From NCBI GenBank assembly GCA_025358455.1, contig JANYJP010000125.1, forward strand, positions 1 to 48,430: a stretch of 48,430 bases of DNA, given 5' to 3'. The DNA is from Bacteroidales bacterium (lineage in GTDB: Bacteria > Bacteroidota > Bacteroidia > Bacteroidales > VadinHA17). How positions within the stretch are numbered: the first letter of the stretch is position 1; every line of letters begins with the position of its first letter. The notes beneath the pieces are model-generated. The model did not search any database, was not told the origin of the DNA, and was given only the letters and a program-made list of their open reading frames with translations. Positions 26,229 to 36,206 of this stretch are shown piece by piece. The position numbers and the translations under genes were made by a program.

Positions 26229-29200
26229 TAGTGTCTTTTTGACTTCAAACTCACGGTAACCTTCGACAACATCGCCCATCTTTATGTCGTTGAAATTATG
26301 GATGTTAAGTCCGCATTCGTACCCGCCAACAACTTCTTTCACATCATCCTTAAAGCGTTTGAGTGATCCAAGTTCACCGGTATAAATTACTATACCATCG
26401 CGAATTATCCTTACCCTGGTATTTCTGGTAATTTTGCCCTCTTTTACATAACAGCCTGCAACTGTTCCGACTTTTGTGACATTGAAAACCTCTCGTATTT
26501 CAAGTGCTGCGACAATTTCTTCCCTCACTTCAGGCATAAGCATACCTTCCATTGCAGATTTTATTTCCTCTATGGCATTATAAATAATTGAATAGAGTCT
26601 TACATCAATCTCTTCCTTTTCAGCAAGTCTTCTTGCACTTACTGAAGGTCTTACCTGGAACCCTACAATAATAGCATTGGAAGCTGCGGCCAGAAGAACG
26701 TCTGATTCAGATATTTGTCCGACTGCCTTATGAATGATATTAAGCTGTATCTCAGGAGTTGACAGTTTGATGAGGGAGTCGCTCAAAGCTTCAACAGAAC
26801 CATCAACATCACCTTTAACAATAATATTAAGTTCCTGGAAGTTGCCAATAGCGATTCTTCGTCCTATCTCATCGAGAGTTATATGTTTCTGAGTACGGAG
26901 ACCCTGTTCCCTCTGGAGCTGAGCCCTTTTTGTTGCAATATCTTTTGCTTCCCTGTCACTATCCATCACGTTAAACTTATCACCTGCCTGAGGCGCTCCG
27001 TTCAGACCTAAGATAAGTGTAGGAGTAGCCGGGCCAACTTCTTCAACTCTGTTTCCGCGTTCGTTATACATGGCTTTAATATGCCCGAAACAAGCTCCTG
27101 CCAGCATAACATCACCAATCCTCAGAGTTCCGGCCTTTACAAGAACAGTAGCAGTAAATCCGCGTCCTTTATCAAGAGAAGATTCAATTACTGTTCCAAT
27201 TGCGGGTTTATCGGGGTTGGCTTTGAGTTCAAGCATCTCAGCTTCAAGAAGAATCTTATCAAGCAGAACATCAATGTTGAGTCCGCTCTTTGCTGATATT
27301 TCCTGTGACTGATATTTTCCACCCCAATCCTCAACAAGGTAATTCATGGTAGCAAGCGCCTCTTTTATCTTATCGGGATTTGAAGTTGGTTTATCAATTT
27401 TGTTTATAGCGAATATTATTGGTACTCCTGCTGCCGAAGCATGATTGATAGCTTCTTTTGTCTGAGGCATAACCCCATCATCTGCGGCAACAACTATGAT
27501 TGCAATATCAGTGATCTGTGCTCCGCGTGCACGCATTGCTGTAAAAGCTTCATGACCGGGAGTGTCGAGGAAAGTAATCTGGCGACCGTCAGCAAGGATA
27601 ACTCCATAGGCACCAATGTGCTGGGTTATTCCTCCTGCCTCACCGGCAATAACGTTTGTATTACGGATATAGTCAAGCAGTTTTGTTTTACCATGATCCA
27701 CATGCCCCATAACTGTAACTATAGGGGGTCTTGGTTTAAGATCTTCCTCTTTATCTTCCTCTTCTCTTACTGCTTCCTGCAATTCTGCACTGACAAATTC
27801 AACCTTGAAGCCAAATTCATCGGCCAGCAGAGCCATTGTTTCAGCATCAAGCCTCTGGTTGATGGAAACAAACAGCCCAAGATTCATACATGTGGAAATA
27901 ATCTCTGTAACCGCAACATTCATCATAGTTGCAAGTTCATTAACTGACACAAACTCAGTTACTTTTAGAATATTCTTATCAAGTTCCAGTTTGTCAACAA
28001 CCTCCTGATGCTTTTGACTGACGGCTTCTCTTTTTTCCCGTCTGTAACGTGAACCTTTTGATTTCCCCTTTGTGGTAAGCCGGGCAAGCGTTTCTTTTAT
28101 CTGCTTTTGAACTTCTTCTTCATTAACCTCGGCTCTTACAGGTCTTTTTTTCAAGATCTTTTTAGCTCCCGGTTTATCTTTCTTTTCAGTTGTTACAGGT
28201 TTTACAACGGGGGTATTCTCTTTCTCTTTAAGTATTCTTTTTCTTCTCTTCTTTCTTCTGAAATCAGAATCTCCGCTAACCCTGACAGGCTGGAAAGGAG
28301 TTGATTTCTTTTTCTCTTCTACGGGAAGATCAATTCTGCCTACCACTCTTGGTCCGGCAAGTTTTTTAAAGTCGGTTTTGTAAAGTGCTATAACATCTTC
28401 TTCTTTATCAGGAACGAGTATGCCTCCAACAATGTCTTCGATAAGAAGCTTTTCTTCAACTGGTTCAGGGATTATTTCAGGTACAATTTCAGTTTCTGTT
28501 TTTGCCGGAGCTTCCTTCTTCACTTCCTGTTTTGGGATATCTTTCTCTTTGCCTTTTTCTTTCTGAACTTCTATATGTTTTTCCTTCGGTTTCTCTTTCG
28601 GCTCGTCTTTCCTTGCATGCTTAGTGTCCTTAGCAACAGTATCAAGGTCAATTTTGCCAACAATCCGAATATCAATATTTGACTTTGTTTTCTTTTCTTC
28701 AACAGGAGCTTGAATAACCGGAATTTCCTTTTCAGGTTCAGCTTTTATCTTTTCAGCTTTTTCAGCTTCAACTGGCTTTTCGACAGGCTTCTTCCCGGGT
28801 TCTGCTTTCGGGGCAGGCTGTTTTTCAACCTTTGGTTTTAATGTCTTTTCGAGGTCAATCTTACCAACAAGCTTAATATCAGGTTTCTTAATTTCTGTTT
28901 TAATATCGACAGTAGTCTTAAGTCCGGAAGAATCTTTAACAAGTAAGTCTTCATCCTTTTCAATATCTTCCGATTCAGATTTTTCTGAAAAATCATTAAT
29001 TGATACTGATTCCTTTTTCCTGTGAAGATCTTTCAGTATCAGCTTTTCAGACTCTTTTTTTACACTAATATCCGTACTATATTCTTTTACAAGTAAAATA
29101 TATGCTTCACGCGGAAGTTTCGTATTTGGGTTGGGATCAAGATCGAACCCTTTCTTATGCAGAAATTCCACAATAGTGGAGATTCCCACATTGAACTCGC

Positions 29201-29243
29201 GGGCTGCTTTACTTAATCGTGTAACCTTAATATCCTCTGTCAT
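26226..29243 (-). CDS. infB: Translation initiation factor IF-2
   Basis: 1005 residues. IF-2 is the GTPase that places the initiator tRNA on the ribosome. It starts with an IF2_N helix module (about 1-55), then a long Lys/Glu/Pro-rich disordered arm (about 60-400) that holds three copies of a VG(K/R)IDL motif, a second IF2_N module (about 425-480), and the G domain from about 505: GHVDHGKT (near 513), DTPGHEAF and NKIDKP. Domains II, III and IV follow to the C-terminus. The start ATG at 29243 opens [17 protein letters not shown]. It is the last gene of rimP-nusA-infB, 65 bases after nusA. Confidence 0.97.
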   Translation of the reverse strand: MTEDIKVTRLSKAAREFNVGISTIVEFLHKKGFDLDPNPNTKLPREAYILLVKEYSTDISVKKESEKLILKDLHRKKESVSINDFSEKSESEDIEKDEDLLVKDSSGLKTTVDIKTEIKKPDIKLVGKIDLEKTLKPKVEKQPAPKAEPGKKPVEKPVEAEKAEKIKAEPEKEIPVIQAPVEEKKTKSNIDIRIVGKIDLDTVAKDTKHARKDEPKEKPKEKHIEVQKEKGKEKDIPKQEVKKEAPAKTETEIVPEIIPEPVEEKLLIEDIVGGILVPDKEEDVIALYKTDFKKLAGPRVVGRIDLPVEEKKKSTPFQPVRVSGDSDFRRKKRRKRILKEKENTPVVKPVTTEKKDKPGAKKILKKRPVRAEVNEEEVQKQIKETLARLTTKGKSKGSRYRREKREAVSQKHQEVVDKLELDKNILKVTEFVSVNELATMMNVAVTEIISTCMNLGLFVSINQRLDAETMALLADEFGFKVEFVSAELQEAVREEEDKEEDLKPRPPIVTVMGHVDHGKTKLLDYIRNTNVIAGEAGGITQHIGAYGVILADGRQITFLDTPGHEAFTAMRARGAQITDIAIIVVAADDGVMPQTKEAINHASAAGVPIIFAINKIDKPTSNPDKIKEALATMNYLVEDWGGKYQSQEISAKSGLNIDVLLDKILLEAEMLELKANPDKPAIGTVIESSLDKGRGFTATVLVKAGTLRIGDVMLAGACFGHIKAMYNERGNRVEEVGPATPTLILGLNGAPQAGDKFNVMDSDREAKDIATKRAQLQREQGLRTQKHITLDEIGRRIAIGNFQELNIIVKGDVDGSVEALSDSLIKLSTPEIQLNIIHKAVGQISESDVLLAAASNAIIVGFQVRPSVSARRLAEKEEIDVRLYSIIYNAIEEIKSAMEGMLMPEVREEIVAALEIREVFNVTKVGTVAGCYVKEGKITRNTRVRIIRDGIVIYTGELGSLKRFKDDVKEVVGGYECGLNIHNFNDIKMGDVVEGYREFEVKKTL

Positions 29244-29308
29244 AAACGTGCCGTGCCTTTATTAAAACCTTAAAAACAACCTGATTATTAATGGTTAATA
29301 TTTAAATA

Positions 29309-30547
29309 TTATTCAAATTCAGCTCTTAGAATGTTAACAACTTCTTTAACAGTCTCCTCTTCAAGATCAGTTCTTTTTACAAGATCACTGATTGAAAGAT
29401 TCAGAACGCTTCTTGCGGTATCGCAACCTATAGCTTTAAGTTCTTCAATAACCCAATCTTCAATTTCATCAACAAATTCCTCAAGATTTACATCTTCCTC
29501 ATCTTCTCCACCCGGCTCCCTGTAAACATCGATCTCGTAACCCGTGAGCTGACTGGCAAGTTTTATGTTGAGACCTCCTTTTCCGATTGCCAGAGACACT
29601 TCATTTGGTTTAAGGTATATCGATGCCCTTTTTGTCTCTTCAACAAGTTTTATTGAGGTAATCTTGGCCGGGCTGAGCGCTCTTTGAATAAAAAGTTGAT
29701 TATTTGATGTAAAATTGATTACGTCAATGTTTTCATTTCTCAATTCTCTTACAATGCCATGAATCCTTGAACCTTTCATACCAACGCATGCCCCTACCGG
29801 ATCAATTCTTTCATCGTATGACTCAACTGCTACTTTTGCACGTTCTCCGGGAACCCTTACAATCTTTTTAATGGTAATAAGACCATCAAAAATCTCAGGT
29901 ACCTCAAGTTCAAATAATCTCTCCAGGAAGACGGGTGAAGTACGGCTGAGAATAATAAACGGAGTATTATTTCTCATCTCTACCTTGATCACAACAGCTC
30001 TTATGGCATCGCCTTTCCGGAAATGATCAGAGGAAATCTGTTCGCTTTTAGGAAGAATAAGTTCATTCCCGTCATCATCGAGAACCAGGATTTCTCTTTT
30101 CCATACCTGGTAAACTTCCCCGGTAACAATTTCACCGATTCTGTCTTTATACTTGATATAAATATTATTCTTCTCAAGATCGAGAATCCTGGCCGTAAGG
30201 TTTTGCCTTAACGATAATATTGCCCTTCTTCCGAAGTCCAAAAATTTTACTTCATCTGAGACCTCTTCGCCAACCTCATAATCTTCATCAATTTCTTTTG
30301 CTTTTGAAAGAGGGATCTGGATGACAGGATCAGTTAACTCTTTGTCTTCCACAACAACCCTGTTTCTCCATATTTCGAAGTCACCTTTATCGATATTGAC
30401 GATAATGTCAAAATTGTCTGCTGAGCCATACTTTTTTGCAAGCATACTCCTGAATACATCTTCAAGAACGCTCATCATTGTAGGGCGGTCAATATTTTTC
30501 AGCTCCTTAAATTCGGAAAAGGTGTCGATCAAATTAATACTTTCCAT
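29309..30547 (-). CDS. nusA: Transcription termination/antitermination factor NusA
   Basis: 412 residues. NusA rides on RNA polymerase and controls pausing, termination and antitermination. The domain order is N-terminal polymerase-binding domain (about 1-130), S1 (about 135-200), and two KH domains (about 225-345, with GACVGMKGSRIHGIVREL and SLAIGKGGLNIKLASQLTGYEID). A short acidic segment follows (GGEDEEDVNLEEFVDEIEDW) and then one helix-hairpin-helix-like C-terminal unit. It lacks the two full AR repeats of enterobacterial NusA, as is usual outside Proteobacteria. It lies 20 bases after rimP. Confidence 0.96.
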   Translation of the reverse strand: MESINLIDTFSEFKELKNIDRPTMMSVLEDVFRSMLAKKYGSADNFDIIVNIDKGDFEIWRNRVVVEDKELTDPVIQIPLSKAKEIDEDYEVGEEVSDEVKFLDFGRRAILSLRQNLTARILDLEKNNIYIKYKDRIGEIVTGEVYQVWKREILVLDDDGNELILPKSEQISSDHFRKGDAIRAVVIKVEMRNNTPFIILSRTSPVFLERLFELEVPEIFDGLITIKKIVRVPGERAKVAVESYDERIDPVGACVGMKGSRIHGIVRELRNENIDVINFTSNNQLFIQRALSPAKITSIKLVEETKRASIYLKPNEVSLAIGKGGLNIKLASQLTGYEIDVYREPGGEDEEDVNLEEFVDEIEDWVIEELKAIGCDTARSVLNLSISDLVKRTDLEEETVKEVVNILRAEFE

Positions 30548-30567
30548 TTGGCGTAAACCTTTTATTA

Positions 30568-31020
30568 TTATTTAATTGTCAAAATAACTCTTGTCGATTT
30601 TATCTGTTCGAAATTGAAAGAAACGTCTTTTACTTCTTTCGATTTCCCTTTAACTTTAACTTCAGTTTCAAGTTCAAATCCGCCGGTATTAACGTTTTTT
30701 AATATCCCGGCAAATTTTGATCCTTCATTGTCAATTACTTCTACTTTTTTACCTTCATTTTTATAGTATTGTTCTATAACTCCGAAAGGTAAATCAAGTC
30801 CCGGTGATGATACCTGCAGTTCAAAATCCTCTTTGTCGCGGTCGAGACTGTTCACAATATGTCTGTGCAATGCAGCACATTCATCAATTGTAATACCTTC
30901 ATTTTTGTCAGCGAGTACAGTAATTCTGTTCGCCCCGCTTACTTTAACAGCTACAAGAAAGAGCCCGTTTTCCTTTATAAACTCTTCAACTATTCCCTGT
31001 ATGTTCTGTTTATCAATCAT
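30568..31020 (-). CDS. rimP: Ribosome maturation factor RimP
   Basis: 150 residues, the same length as typical RimP. It helps assemble the 30S subunit. The N-terminal alpha/beta domain contains the conserved GITIDECAALHRHI and FELQVSSPGLDLPF motifs, and a C-terminal SH3-like barrel starts near residue 85. I chose the ATG at 31020 (MIDKQN); a TTG two codons upstream is possible. It is the first gene of the conserved rimP-nusA-infB operon. A strong promoter and a hairpin lie in the 60-base leader, so regulation may act there. Confidence 0.94.
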   Translation of the reverse strand: MIDKQNIQGIVEEFIKENGLFLVAVKVSGANRITVLADKNEGITIDECAALHRHIVNSLDRDKEDFELQVSSPGLDLPFGVIEQYYKNEGKKVEVIDNEGSKFAGILKNVNTGGFELETEVKVKGKSKEVKDVSFNFEQIKSTRVILTIK

Positions 31021-31041
31021 TTTCAAAAACCGGTAACAAAA

Positions 31042-31061
31042 TAGGGGACTTTGGTCCCCTA
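31042..31061 (-). promoter_or_regulatory. Perfect hairpin in the rimP-nusA-infB leader
   Basis: TAGGGGAC-CAAA-GTCCCCTA, eight base pairs without mismatch, followed on the minus strand by TTTTGTT. It sits in the 5' leader between the promoter (31089-31119) and the rimP start (31020). The stem plus short U-rich tract looks like an attenuator or an RNA-binding site. The regulatory role is inferred. Confidence 0.55.
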
Positions 31062-31088
31062 GATCTCAAATACCACACAATTCGCTTG

Positions 31089-31119
31089 CAAAGGTAAATA
31101 TTAATATTAATTAACCAAA
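31089..31119 (-). promoter_or_regulatory. Bacteroidota-type promoter of rimP-nusA-infB
   Basis: On the minus strand TTTG (31116-31119), a 19-base spacer and TACCTTTG (31089-31096). It has the same elements and spacing as the tRNA-fMet promoter. Transcription would start near 31082. Confidence 0.75.
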
Positions 31120-31228
31120 GTATTTATTATTAAAATTGAAGTATTCTGCTTGTGGTTCAAAGACGTAGCATAATAATCGATAATCATTTCGATATTTGCG
31201 GTTTATAAAAAATTTATCAGCGAACATT

Positions 31229-32173
31229 GTGAAAGAGACGGATTTATTCGATAAAAATGACAGGCTTATTCTTGAGAATTGCACCTTATGTCCCAGAGAG
31301 TGCAGGGTTAACAGAATTGAGACTGGAACAGGGTATTGCGGAATGAACGCAGGATTGAACATTGCTACTGTATGTGTTCACAGGGGCGAGGAACCTGTTA
31401 TTAGCGGAGCCGATGGCATCTGTAATATTTTTTTTGCAGGATGTAATCTTCATTGTATTTATTGCCAGAATCATGAGATCAGCCAGAATGACAATTTAAT
31501 TAGAAATTCCGGATTTGATATGAACTCACTGCTTCATCAGATTACAGGCATACTTTCGAAAGGGATTAAAGCTGTTGGGTTTGTTTCTCCTTCTCATATG
31601 GTTCCCCAGGTAAAGGCAATAATCAGAGAGTTGAATACATTGGGATATCATCCGGTTACAGTATATAATACAAATAGTTACGACAAAGTTGAAACATTAA
31701 AAAACCTGTCTGGGTTAATTGATGTATATCTTCCTGATTATAAGTATATTACTCAGGAACTTGCCTCTGAGTTTTCCGATGCTTCGGATTATCCGGATGT
31801 TGCTCTTAAAGCCATTAAAGAGATGTATTATCAAAAAGGATCAACGCTCAGGCTTGACGAAGATGGAAATGCAGAAAATGGTATGCTGATCAGGCATCTG
31901 GTTTTACCGGGCCATGCTGATGAAAGTAAAAAGATATTAAGGTCAATTGCGGAGGAGTTGTCGACAGGCGTGCATCTTTCACTTATGTCGCAATATCATC
32001 CAACATCACTTGTCAGAAATCATCCATTACTGAACCGAACCCTATATAAGGCTGAATACGAATCAGTTGTTGAGGAAATGGAATATCTGGGATTCAGGAA
32101 TGGCTGGGTTCAGGATATGGATAGTTATCAGAATTACATACCCGACTTCAGCAGGGAGAATCCGTTTGAATAG
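31229..32173 (+). CDS. Radical SAM protein, pyruvate formate-lyase-activating-enzyme-like
   Basis: About 314 residues. The radical SAM motif CxxxCxxC is in GCNLHCIYCQNHEIS. Upstream lies a second cysteine cluster (CTLCPRECRVNR ... GYCGM), as in the poorly understood family of PFL-activase-like proteins that modify or activate an unknown partner. The C-terminus has SLMSQYHPT and ends in DFSRENPFE. No glycyl-radical enzyme or AmmeMemoRadiSam partner is beside it. The start is uncertain: no ATG precedes the first Cys cluster. GTG at 31229 is preferred because the TTG at 31196 overlaps a possible -7 element (GATATTTG); the TTG would add 11 residues. Confidence 0.78.
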   Translation: MKETDLFDKNDRLILENCTLCPRECRVNRIETGTGYCGMNAGLNIATVCVHRGEEPVISGADGICNIFFAGCNLHCIYCQNHEISQNDNLIRNSGFDMNSLLHQITGILSKGIKAVGFVSPSHMVPQVKAIIRELNTLGYHPVTVYNTNSYDKVETLKNLSGLIDVYLPDYKYITQELASEFSDASDYPDVALKAIKEMYYQKGSTLRLDEDGNAENGMLIRHLVLPGHADESKKILRSIAEELSTGVHLSLMSQYHPTSLVRNHPLLNRTLYKAEYESVVEEMEYLGFRNGWVQDMDSYQNYIPDFSRENPFE

Positions 32174-32352
32174 CCCTTCGGGCAGTCTCGAAGTCTGGTC
32201 ATCTGCCTGTCTTACTAACTTCATTAGCTGTCTTGAGGTTTTGCACTTCCTTTGTCCGAGCAGTCCGAACATCCCGTTTCCAATTATGAACTTTCTTTAT
32301 CCTGAAAATTACAGATGATTTAGCCGGATTATTACATTGTAAAACTAATTCC

Positions 32353-32360
32353 TATTTTTG
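32353..32360 (+). promoter_or_regulatory. Possible -7 promoter element for the HD-lpx genes
   Basis: TATTTTTG matches TAnnTTTG and ends 17 bases before the HD gene start. A matching -33 element at the right spacing is not evident. Confidence 0.4.
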
Positions 32361-32377
32361 TAGGTAAAAATTTTAAG

Positions 32378-33631
32378 ATGGTTTATCTGACAAATAAACG
32401 TAAAATAATAAATGATCCGGTTTACGGCTTTATAAGCATCCCCGGCGATTTTGTATTCGACTTAATTGAACATCCATGGTTCCAGCGGTTAAGAAATATA
32501 AAACAACTGGGTCTGACGAGCTTTGTATATCCGGGCGCAAATCACAGCCGGTTTCAGCATGGACTGGGAGCTCTGCATCTGATGGACATGGCTATCACAA
32601 CTTTACGAAGCAAAGGAGTCACAATATCACCTGAGGAGGAAGAGGCCACCTGCATAGCAATTCTTCTTCACGATGCCGGACACGGACCTTTTTCACATGC
32701 TCTCGAAACCTCAATCATAAGCGATATAACTCATGAAGACCTTTCTCTTCTTCTTATGAGTAAACTGAATGAGACGTTTAAAGGCAAGCTTGATCTCGCA
32801 ATTGAAATCTTCACAGGGACATATCCAAGAAAGTTTTTCCATGAATTGATATCGGGACAGATGGATATGGACAGGCTTGATTATCTAAGAAGGGATAGTT
32901 TTTTCACAGGAGTTATTGAGGGTTCTGTCGGATCGGAGAGGATTATCAGGATGCTGAATGTAGTTGACGACAGGCTTGTGATTGATGAAAAAGGAATTTA
33001 CTCCCTTGAGAAATTTTTAATTGCCAGAAGACTGATGTACTGGCAGGTTTATATGCATAAGACAGTACTTTCATCTGAAAGCCTTCTTGTTAAAGTTCTT
33101 AAACGTGCCAAAGAACTTGCTAATAAAGGTGTTGACCTTTATGCAACTCCCGCGCTCAGATTTTTCCTGTATAACAAGATATGTCGTGAGGATCTTACAT
33201 CAGAAGGTAACTTCACACCTGGATTGATAGCATCAAATTTTACGCGTCTCGACGATACTGATATACTGATTTCTGCAAAATACTGGGCTGATGACTCAGA
33301 CAAGGCGCTATCGGATTTGTCAGGCAGGCTCCTTCGGCGTGATCTTTTTGCTATTGAGTTGCAGAATGATCCTTTTCCTGATAGCCGGGTATCGGAGTTG
33401 AGAGTCCTTGCTGTGAATTTGCTGAAAATCAGACCGGAACTGGCAGATTATTATGTTTTTACGAATAGCATTTTCAATTTGGCTTATACACCTGATGCCA
33501 CTGAGGTGAAAATATTACTCAAAAGCGGAGTAACAGCCGATATATCAGCTGTTTCAGATATGTTCGATCACAGGTTCCTATATGAGAGAATAACGAAATA
33601 CTTTCTCTGCTATCCTAAAGAATGCAGATAA
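32378..33631 (+). CDS. HD-domain phosphohydrolase (dGTPase/SAMHD1-like)
   Basis: 417 residues. The HD metal site is visible: H61 in HSRFQHGLGALH, H98-D99 in LLHDAGHGPFSH, and a later Asp in QMDMDRLDYLRRD. The layout matches the YwfO/SAMHD1-like family, whose characterised members hydrolyse deoxynucleoside triphosphates. The substrate here is not known. The gene opens a run with lpxD (16 bases after), and a similar HD gene beside lpxD is common in Bacteroidota, so housekeeping rather than defence is the better guess. A 200-base gap with a promoter-like element separates it from the radical SAM gene. Confidence 0.85.
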   Translation: MVYLTNKRKIINDPVYGFISIPGDFVFDLIEHPWFQRLRNIKQLGLTSFVYPGANHSRFQHGLGALHLMDMAITTLRSKGVTISPEEEEATCIAILLHDAGHGPFSHALETSIISDITHEDLSLLLMSKLNETFKGKLDLAIEIFTGTYPRKFFHELISGQMDMDRLDYLRRDSFFTGVIEGSVGSERIIRMLNVVDDRLVIDEKGIYSLEKFLIARRLMYWQVYMHKTVLSSESLLVKVLKRAKELANKGVDLYATPALRFFLYNKICREDLTSEGNFTPGLIASNFTRLDDTDILISAKYWADDSDKALSDLSGRLLRRDLFAIELQNDPFPDSRVSELRVLAVNLLKIRPELADYYVFTNSIFNLAYTPDATEVKILLKSGVTADISAVSDMFDHRFLYERITKYFLCYPKECR

Positions 33632-33647
33632 CTAAATACAGAATAAA

Positions 33648-34685
33648 ATGGAATTTAATGCCGCAACTATAGCAGGCTTTTTAAAGGGTGAAATAGAAGG
33701 TGACCCTGAAATCAAAGTTAATACAATTACAAAAATTGAAGAAGGGCAAGCGGGAGCTTTGTCATTTCTGGCAAATCCGAAATATGAACATTATATATAT
33801 ACCACAAAATCTTCTATAGTATTGGTAAACAAAACCTTTGTACCTTCAGCCCATATAGGTGCCACTCTGATAAAAGTTGCAGATGCCTATGAAGCTTTTG
33901 CTTCACTGCTTCGTTTGGTAGATCAGGCACGACCACGAAAACAAGGAGTACACAAGTCTGCAGTAATTGAGCCTACTGCAAAAACAGGATCGGATGTCTA
34001 TATCGGACCATATGCATATATTGGTGAGAATTGCATTATCGGGGACAATTGTTCAGTTTATCCTTATGTGTATATCGGCGACAATACCAGACTTGGTAAT
34101 AATTGTATAATCAATCCAGGAGTAACTATTTATCATGATTGTGTTCTTGGAGAAGGCTGTATCATTCATGCCGGAACGGTAATTGGCAGCGACGGATTCG
34201 GATTCGCCCCGCGGTCAGATAGCGAGTACATGAAAATTCCACAGTTGGGAAATGTTGTTTTAGAAGATCATGTTGAAATTGGAGCCAATGTTACCATCGA
34301 CAGGGCAACAATGGGGTCAACCATTATACGGAAAGGAGTTAAACTTGATAATCTGATTCAGATTGGTCATAACGTTGAGGTGGGAGAGAACACTGTTATG
34401 GCTGCACAGACAGGGATTTCCGGATCTACTAAAATTGGAAAGAATTGTATGTTTGGAGGTCAGGTTGGACTTGCAGGTCATATTAAAATTGCAAATGGCA
34501 CCAAAATAGGAGCACAGGCAGGTCTGCTTAGTGGTATTAAAGAAGAAAACACAATAGTTATAGGTTCACCGGCAATCGATTTGAAGAAATTCTTAAAATC
34601 TTCAATTATCTTTAAAAACTTACCGGAACTTAAGACAAAAGTTGATACTCTGGGAAAAGAGATAGAATCACTGAAAAAGACGTAA
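33648..34685 (+). CDS. lpxD: UDP-3-O-(3-hydroxyacyl)glucosamine N-acyltransferase
   Basis: 345 residues. LpxD adds the second acyl chain in lipid A synthesis, using acyl-ACP. The N-terminal uridine-binding domain covers about 1-100. The rest is a left-handed beta-helix of hexapeptide repeats (many I/V-G-x-N/D units). It includes the substrate loop [11 protein letters not shown] and the catalytic His in [14 protein letters not shown]-terminal helix (about 310-345) completes the trimer. It precedes lpxC-fabZ by 119 bases, so that gene may have its own transcript. Confidence 0.95.
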   Translation: MEFNAATIAGFLKGEIEGDPEIKVNTITKIEEGQAGALSFLANPKYEHYIYTTKSSIVLVNKTFVPSAHIGATLIKVADAYEAFASLLRLVDQARPRKQGVHKSAVIEPTAKTGSDVYIGPYAYIGENCIIGDNCSVYPYVYIGDNTRLGNNCIINPGVTIYHDCVLGEGCIIHAGTVIGSDGFGFAPRSDSEYMKIPQLGNVVLEDHVEIGANVTIDRATMGSTIIRKGVKLDNLIQIGHNVEVGENTVMAAQTGISGSTKIGKNCMFGGQVGLAGHIKIANGTKIGAQAGLLSGIKEENTIVIGSPAIDLKKFLKSSIIFKNLPELKTKVDTLGKEIESLKKT

Positions 34686-34720
34686 ATTTACCTGTTTATT
34701 GTGATTGAAAAATTGTAATA

Positions 34721-34770
34721 AATCCAGTTAAGAGAGAATTTTCTGGATTGTTCGATTTTTTTTTATTTTT
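34721..34770 (+). terminator. Possible terminator or attenuator between lpxD and lpxC-fabZ
   Basis: AATCCAG and CTGGATT can pair over 7 bp around a 15-base loop, and a run of nine T follows six bases later (34756-34764). The stem is short and the loop long, so it is a weak candidate. The gap also holds a second T-run. Confidence 0.35.
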
Positions 34771-34804
34771 TTGTACCCGGAATTTTAATTAATAACTGAA
34801 GTTG

Positions 34805-36199
34805 ATGAGTGAAAAACAGAGGACGCTTGCGAAAGAGATAAGCCTTACCGGAAAAGGGTTACATACCGGGAATCCGGTTACAATAACTTTTAAACCTGCT
34901 CCTGTAAATCATGGTTACAAATTTTGCAGAGTCGACCTGCCGGGTATGCCTGTAATTGATGCACTTGCTGAACATGTTACAGATACTTCAAGGGGAACAA
35001 CCCTGGTTCAGAACAATGCATCTGTTTCAACTATTGAACACGTTCTGGCTGCATTTAATGGTTTGCGGGTTGATAATGCACTTATTGAACTAAATGGACC
35101 AGAGGCGCCAATCATGGGCGGTTCTTCGTGGAAATTTGTTGAGGCAATTAAAGAGGCAGGAATCATTGAACAGAAAGAAGACAGAAATTATTTCGTTGTC
35201 AAACAAAAGATCACATTTTCTGATGAAGAGCATGGTGTGGACCTTATTGTCTACCCTGATGATCATTTCAGTGTAAATGTACTTATCGATTATAACTCGA
35301 AAATCCTTGGGAATCAATATTCAATTCTTGATTCAATCGATGATTTTGAAGAGAAGATCTGTAAAAGCCGGACTTTCGTGTTCTTTCATGAGCTTGAGCC
35401 CCTTTTCAATATGGGTCTTATTAAAGGAGGTGATCTTGATAATGCAATTGTAATTCTCGAAAAAGAGGTAGAACAATCCGAAATAGACCGAATTGCAAAA
35501 TTGTTTAACCGCCCCGGTATAAGCACTCATGTGGCCGGTGTTCTCAATAATACCGAATTACGCTATCCGAACGAGCCTGCACGCCATAAACTTCTCGATA
35601 TCATGGGCGATATTGCCCTGGTGGGTCACCCTATTAAAGGCAAGATTGTAGCAACACGTCCTGGTCATTATGCCAATACAAGGTTGGCAAAGATAATAAG
35701 ACAGGAGATGAAAAAAGCTGCCTCAAAACGTGATATTCCGGTTTATGATCCGTCCCAGCCACCTGTTTTTACTATTGAAGACATTAAAAAAAGACTTCCG
35801 CACAGGTTCCCTTTTTTAATGGTAGATAAAATAATTGCTCTTGATGAATCTTCTATAATCGGTATCAAAAACGTTACTTTTAATGAAGCTTTCTTTCAGG
35901 GTCATTTCCCTGATGAACCTGTTATGCCTGGAGTCCTTTTGGTGGAAGCGCTTGCCCAGACAGGAGGGCTGCTTATTCTGAGTACTGTTGATGAACCTGA
36001 AAGGTATTCTACCTACTTTCTTAAAATCGATAAACTAAAGTTTAAACAGAAAGTCATTCCCGGTGATACCGTTATACTCAAAATGGAACTTTCCGATGTA
36101 ATGAGACGAGGTATAGCAACTATGTTCGGACAGGCATTTGTCGGGAACAAACTTGTGCTGGAAGGCGAAATGACTGCCCAGGTAATAAAAAACAAATAA
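34805..36199 (+). CDS. lpxC-fabZ: Bifunctional LpxC deacetylase / FabZ dehydratase
   Basis: 464 residues, two enzymes in one chain. Residues 1-305 are UDP-3-O-acyl-GlcNAc deacetylase, the committed lipid A step. Its zinc ligands lie in TIEHVLAAF and RHKLLDIMGD (His and Asp), with the catalytic His in GISTHVAGV or near it. Residues 320-464 are (3R)-hydroxyacyl-ACP dehydratase, with the catalytic His in LPHRFPFLMVDK and Glu in MPGVLLVEALAQTGG. The fusion is a known Bacteroidota trait and ties lipid A entry to fatty-acid elongation. The ATG at 34805 follows a TTG that would add one residue. lpxA starts 7 bases downstream. Confidence 0.96.
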   Translation: MSEKQRTLAKEISLTGKGLHTGNPVTITFKPAPVNHGYKFCRVDLPGMPVIDALAEHVTDTSRGTTLVQNNASVSTIEHVLAAFNGLRVDNALIELNGPEAPIMGGSSWKFVEAIKEAGIIEQKEDRNYFVVKQKITFSDEEHGVDLIVYPDDHFSVNVLIDYNSKILGNQYSILDSIDDFEEKICKSRTFVFFHELEPLFNMGLIKGGDLDNAIVILEKEVEQSEIDRIAKLFNRPGISTHVAGVLNNTELRYPNEPARHKLLDIMGDIALVGHPIKGKIVATRPGHYANTRLAKIIRQEMKKAASKRDIPVYDPSQPPVFTIEDIKKRLPHRFPFLMVDKIIALDESSIIGIKNVTFNEAFFQGHFPDEPVMPGVLLVEALAQTGGLLILSTVDEPERYSTYFLKIDKLKFKQKVIPGDTVILKMELSDVMRRGIATMFGQAFVGNKLVLEGEMTAQVIKNK

Positions 36200-36206
36200 C
36201 AGATCA

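Noticed and set aside
27441-27947. Long plus-strand reading frames opposite infB
   Set aside because: These are antisense shadows of the conserved IF-2 domains.
32378-33631. HD phosphohydrolase as an antiphage dNTP-depletion gene
   Set aside because: It sits beside lpxD and has no toxin, sensor or mobile context. A housekeeping role is more likely.
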